Shown here: positions 33,498 through 35,692 of the stretch, piece after piece
How positions within the stretch are numbered: the first letter of the stretch is position 1
Layout of the letters: each line of letters begins with the position of its first letter
Source of the DNA: an uncultured Campylobacter sp.
GTDB taxonomy: Bacteria; Campylobacterota; Campylobacteria; Campylobacterales; Campylobacteraceae
Direction of reading: 5' to 3'
Length of the DNA: 35,692 nucleotides
Assembly (NCBI RefSeq): GCF_963526985.1
Contig: NZ_CAURPW010000017.1
Span: 1 to 35,692, forward strand
Translations under genes and position numbers: made by a program
Notes under the pieces: generated by a model
Databases searched by the model: none
What the model was told of the DNA's origin: nothing
Seen by the model: the letters and a program-made list of their open reading frames with translations, nothing else

Positions 33498-33930
33498 CTA
33501 GTATCCTTTTTACGTATTCCTCGTCCGGGCTGAGCACGTTTAGCGTCGCGCGCGCTCCAAGCTCGCCGTTTACGTAAAGCTCGCAGTCATAAACGCCAAA
33601 ACCGCTTGCGTCTTGTATCGAGCAGGCGGCTTCGATGACGACTTCGTCTCCGATCTTTAAAAACGGCTTAAATATCTCAAATTTTCTACTGCCCAGCAAA
33701 AAGCCCAGTCCGAATTTCATCCCCTTTAACTCGCGCATCTTCGAGTCGTAGATACCCAGCGACTGAGCCATCATCTCGACGGTTTTGTGCATGGCAAATT
33801 TGCCGTCCGTTAAGAATTTATTATCCTCTTTTATCACGCTTTTGGTTTTTATGCGCCCATCTTCAAATTTAAGCACCTCGTCGATAAAAATGATCGCCGT
33901 GCCGTGCGGGAGATAATCTCCAAGGCTCAT
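33490..33930 (-). CDS. apeP: Hotdog dehydratase ApeP
   Basis: 146 residues of the COG4706 dehydratase type that forms a pair with ApeI. It begins SLGDYLPHGTAIIFIDEVLKFEDG with the catalytic histidine in LPHG, followed by KFAMHKTVEMMAQSLGIYDSKM and the GLGFLLGSRKFEIF hotdog helix-strand segment. It removes water from hydroxyacyl-ACP to leave the trans double bond of the polyene. Overlaps apeO by four bases (ATGA) and apeQ by eight. Confidence 0.9.
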   Translation of the reverse strand: MSLGDYLPHGTAIIFIDEVLKFEDGRIKTKSVIKEDNKFLTDGKFAMHKTVEMMAQSLGIYDSKMRELKGMKFGLGFLLGSRKFEIFKPFLKIGDEVVIEAACSIQDASGFGVYDCELYVNGELGARATLNVLSPDEEYVKRILDE

Positions 33931-35093
33931 CTCGCCCTCCCAAACACGATCGCAGCGTTATCGCCGCCAAATGCAAACGACAGCGACATTGCCGAATTTA
34001 CGACCGCTCTTTGGCCGAATTTTACCAAATTTATCCTCTCTATCTCATCGTCGTAAACGCCGTCATATACGTGAGGCGGCAGCGCGGTTTCGCCCCTAGC
34101 GCAAAGCATAGCGCAAAGCGCGCTCTCAATGGCTCCAGCGGCTCCTAATGTATGGCCTATTAGAGGCTTAACGGAACTTGCGGGTACGAGCGGCATGAGC
34201 GAATGCACGATCTTTGCCTCGATTTTATCGTTTGCCTGCGTGCCCGTACCGTGTAAATTTATATAATCGACGTTGCTTAAATTTGCCCCCCAAAGCGCCT
34301 TTTGCACGCACTTTGTTTGCATACGGCCGCTAAAATCAGGCTGCGTCATATGAAACGCGTCGCAGTTTGAGCTCTCGCCCGCGATAACGACGTTTGAGAT
34401 TTCATCCCTGCTTGCTACAAAAAACGCTGCGCCTTCGCCGATATTTATGCCGTCTCGATTTTTAGAAAACGGATTGGTTTCGCGCTCGCTTAGGATGCCT
34501 AGGCTATCAAAGCCGTTTATCGTTAGCGTATTTAGGCTATCCACGCCGCCGCAGATTACGGCGTCGCAGATACCGGGCTCCAGCAGCCTTTTTGCCGTTA
34601 TGATCGCCTTGACGCCCGACGTACAGGCGGTCGAGACGGAAAACGCAACCGAACTAAGCCCGTAAAAATCGGCGATAAATTCGGACGGATTGGCTAAAGA
34701 GTTGCGACTGACGCCAAATTTTGAAGCATCAAAAAACCCCGTCGCGGCAAAATCCTTAAACGTTTCGTAGTTTTCCTCCACGCCGCTAGTAGTCGTGCCC
34801 ACCACTACGCCGACGCGGTTTTTGCCGTACTTTTTGATAGCGTCTCGCACGTCTTTATCTATCTGCAAAAGCGCGCTTAAAACCAGAGCGTTGGTGCGCG
34901 TTTGCAAGTGTTTTGGCGTGTTTTGGCTAAATTTAGCCAGCGGAGCGCGGGCTTTGCCGAGAATAAAGCTTTTATCCGCCCTAAAGCCTTCGCAAACGCT
35001 CAAAAATCTCTTTTTGCCGCATAAATTTGCAAAATTTTCCTCCGCGCCGACTCCGGCTGCGCTGATGATGGCTGGCTTACTAACGTATATCAA
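33927..35093 (-). CDS. apeO: Beta-ketoacyl-ACP synthase ApeO
   Basis: 388-residue ketosynthase with a full catalytic triad: C157 in FSVSTACTSGVKAI, H281 in NLHGTGTQANDK and H314 in KPLIGHTLGAAGAIE. The N-terminal ISAAGVGAEENFANL and the EGAAFFVASRD blocks are typical of the APE-type condensing enzymes. It should form a heterodimer with ApeC. The apparent start is a TTG at 35093 that overlaps the preceding lipoprotein gene by 14 bases; a start of this kind is plausible in this cluster, which has other non-ATG starts. Confidence 0.92.
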   Translation of the reverse strand: MIYVSKPAIISAAGVGAEENFANLCGKKRFLSVCEGFRADKSFILGKARAPLAKFSQNTPKHLQTRTNALVLSALLQIDKDVRDAIKKYGKNRVGVVVGTTTSGVEENYETFKDFAATGFFDASKFGVSRNSLANPSEFIADFYGLSSVAFSVSTACTSGVKAIITAKRLLEPGICDAVICGGVDSLNTLTINGFDSLGILSERETNPFSKNRDGINIGEGAAFFVASRDEISNVVIAGESSNCDAFHMTQPDFSGRMQTKCVQKALWGANLSNVDYINLHGTGTQANDKIEAKIVHSLMPLVPASSVKPLIGHTLGAAGAIESALCAMLCARGETALPPHVYDGVYDDEIERINLVKFGQRAVVNSAMSLSFAFGGDNAAIVFGRAR

Positions 35094-35475
35094 GGGCTCT
35101 TACCTTAAAATTTTCGTTATTTGCCGTTATGACGGCCTCTTTTTGGTTTGATTTTATGACACTTAGCACTTTAACAAAAAGCTCGTTGTAGGCGCTATTT
35201 GGCGGCAAAAAGCCGATAGCTTCAAATTCGCCGCTCGGCCTTAAAACCCGCCTAGCCAGCGGAGTGCCCATGGAGTTTATCATCGTGAAATAAAAATCCT
35301 CTTTTTCATGCGAAATATAGAGCAAATTTGAGCCGCTTTGAGAAATCACTTCAAACTCGCGTTTGTCGAAATTTACGATCTGTGGAACATCAAATTTAGC
35401 CTTCGCCGCGCATCCGCAAAAAAAGATCGTCGTCGTAAAAATAAGTAAAAATTTAAAAGCCCTTTTAAGCCTCAC
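35080..35475 (-). CDS. apeN: Small outer-membrane-type lipoprotein, ApeN-like
   Basis: 131 residues with a lipoprotein signal: basic start (RLKRAFKFLL), hydrophobic stretch and cysteines in IFFCGCAAKAKFD; the lipidated one is likely C20 or C22. The mature region, rich in beta-type sequence (YISHEKEDFYFTMINSMGTPLARRVLRPSGEF), is in keeping with the short DUF3261-type lipoproteins that sit next to the ketosynthase genes in APE clusters, though identity is too low to be certain. Start is GTG. It is the first gene of the cluster, about 55 bases after a TATAAT. Confidence 0.65.
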   Translation of the reverse strand: MRLKRAFKFLLIFTTTIFFCGCAAKAKFDVPQIVNFDKREFEVISQSGSNLLYISHEKEDFYFTMINSMGTPLARRVLRPSGEFEAIGFLPPNSAYNELFVKVLSVIKSNQKEAVITANNENFKVRALDIR

Positions 35476-35524
35476 TCGCTAGCCGCCCTATTAAAATCTT
35501 TATTGTTTTTTAGAATAATTTTAA

Positions 35525-35530
35525 ATTATA
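35525..35530 (-). promoter_or_regulatory. Promoter of the ape cluster
   Basis: On the minus strand, AAAAAAGATATAATTT contains a perfect TATAAT at 35530-35525, about 50 bases before the first ape gene. No -35 is visible, but the sequence just upstream is A-rich, as in most Campylobacter promoters. The 217 bases beyond the first gene (35476-35692) hold no open reading frame I can support, so the ape cluster appears to begin inside the window. A purine-rich GGGGTTGGGGGAG stretch on the minus strand (35643-35655) ends in an open frame with a TAG, possibly the tail of a neighbouring gene. Confidence 0.55.
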
Positions 35531-35692
35531 TCTTTTTTACCTTAAACCTACAGCGCAGAGCTTGCCTCCGGCTAAAGGCCGCGCAAATTTATAAATGCAA
35601 TCTTGGCGGAATACGGATTTTAGGCGCTTAAAATAATCTACTCCCCCAACCCCATCCTCACGCGGTTTACGCAAGTAACCGCTAGTAAAAAC

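Noticed and set aside
21947..35475. Ordinary fatty-acid synthesis or dialkylresorcinol (DAR/flexirubin) cluster
   Set aside because: There is no DarB-type KAS III or DarA gene, and no fabD/fabH; the chain-length factor, COG4648, GT2-acyltransferase fusion, LolA-like and MMPL genes together fit APE.
1..35692. CRISPR arrays, insertion sequences, prophage or integrase genes
   Set aside because: No regularly spaced direct repeats, transposase or integrase reading frames were seen.

Overview
The window looks like chromosomal DNA from a Campylobacter of the higher-GC oral group (C. rectus / showae / curvus type). The order glnA - cheZ - U32 peptidase - purE - DUF3972 - glyQ - Nif3-like - flgZ - waaA - rluA-type - ffh - rpsP - khpA - rimM - trmD - rplS is, from memory, the Cj0699-Cj0714 order of C. 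jejuni. Non-coding DNA is full of AAATTT words, promoters show TATAAT with little -35, and genes overlap heavily. The species call is inference; the genus is well supported by gene content.

Layout. (1) 1-2473, minus strand: 5' part of tRNA-Lys(UUU) with a consensus promoter, glnA and a PHP-type histidinol phosphatase. (2) 2597-13774, plus strand: a tightly packed housekeeping run covering chemotaxis, purine synthesis, glycyl-tRNA synthetase, lipid A-Kdo transfer, SRP and ribosome maturation, with one accessory GyrI-like gene. (3) 13917-18563: an accessory, partly decayed region holding a small cupin, a truncated carB fragment, about 0.8 kb of non-coding or decayed DNA with a C8 tract, an EamA-type transporter, an unrecognised protein and a WG-repeat protein. 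(4) 18801-21858, minus strand: thiamine thiazole genes thiS-thiG-thiH plus a thiE/tenI-like gene, with no thiF between thiS and thiG. (5) 21947-35475, minus strand: a 16-gene cluster that I read as a complete aryl polyene (APE) type II polyketide pathway.

How the APE genes fit together (family roles are established knowledge, the assignment here is by sequence). ApeH activates an aryl acid and loads an ACP (ApeE/ApeF). Ketosynthases ApeO (with the chain-length-factor-like ApeC) and ApeR extend the chain, ApeQ reduces, and the ApeP and ApeI-type hotdog dehydratases create the conjugated double bonds. ApeK is a thioesterase, ApeD and the glycosyltransferase-acyltransferase fusion ApeJ would attach the polyene to a membrane lipid, and ApeL (LolA-like), ApeM (MMPL/RND), a lipoprotein and a small secreted protein would move it to the outer membrane. 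Two points stand out: ApeI is fused to the C-terminus of ApeH, and the N-O-P-Q-R block lies upstream of the C-to-M block. No gene for making the aryl starter, no methyltransferase and no phosphopantetheinyl transferase is visible in the window.
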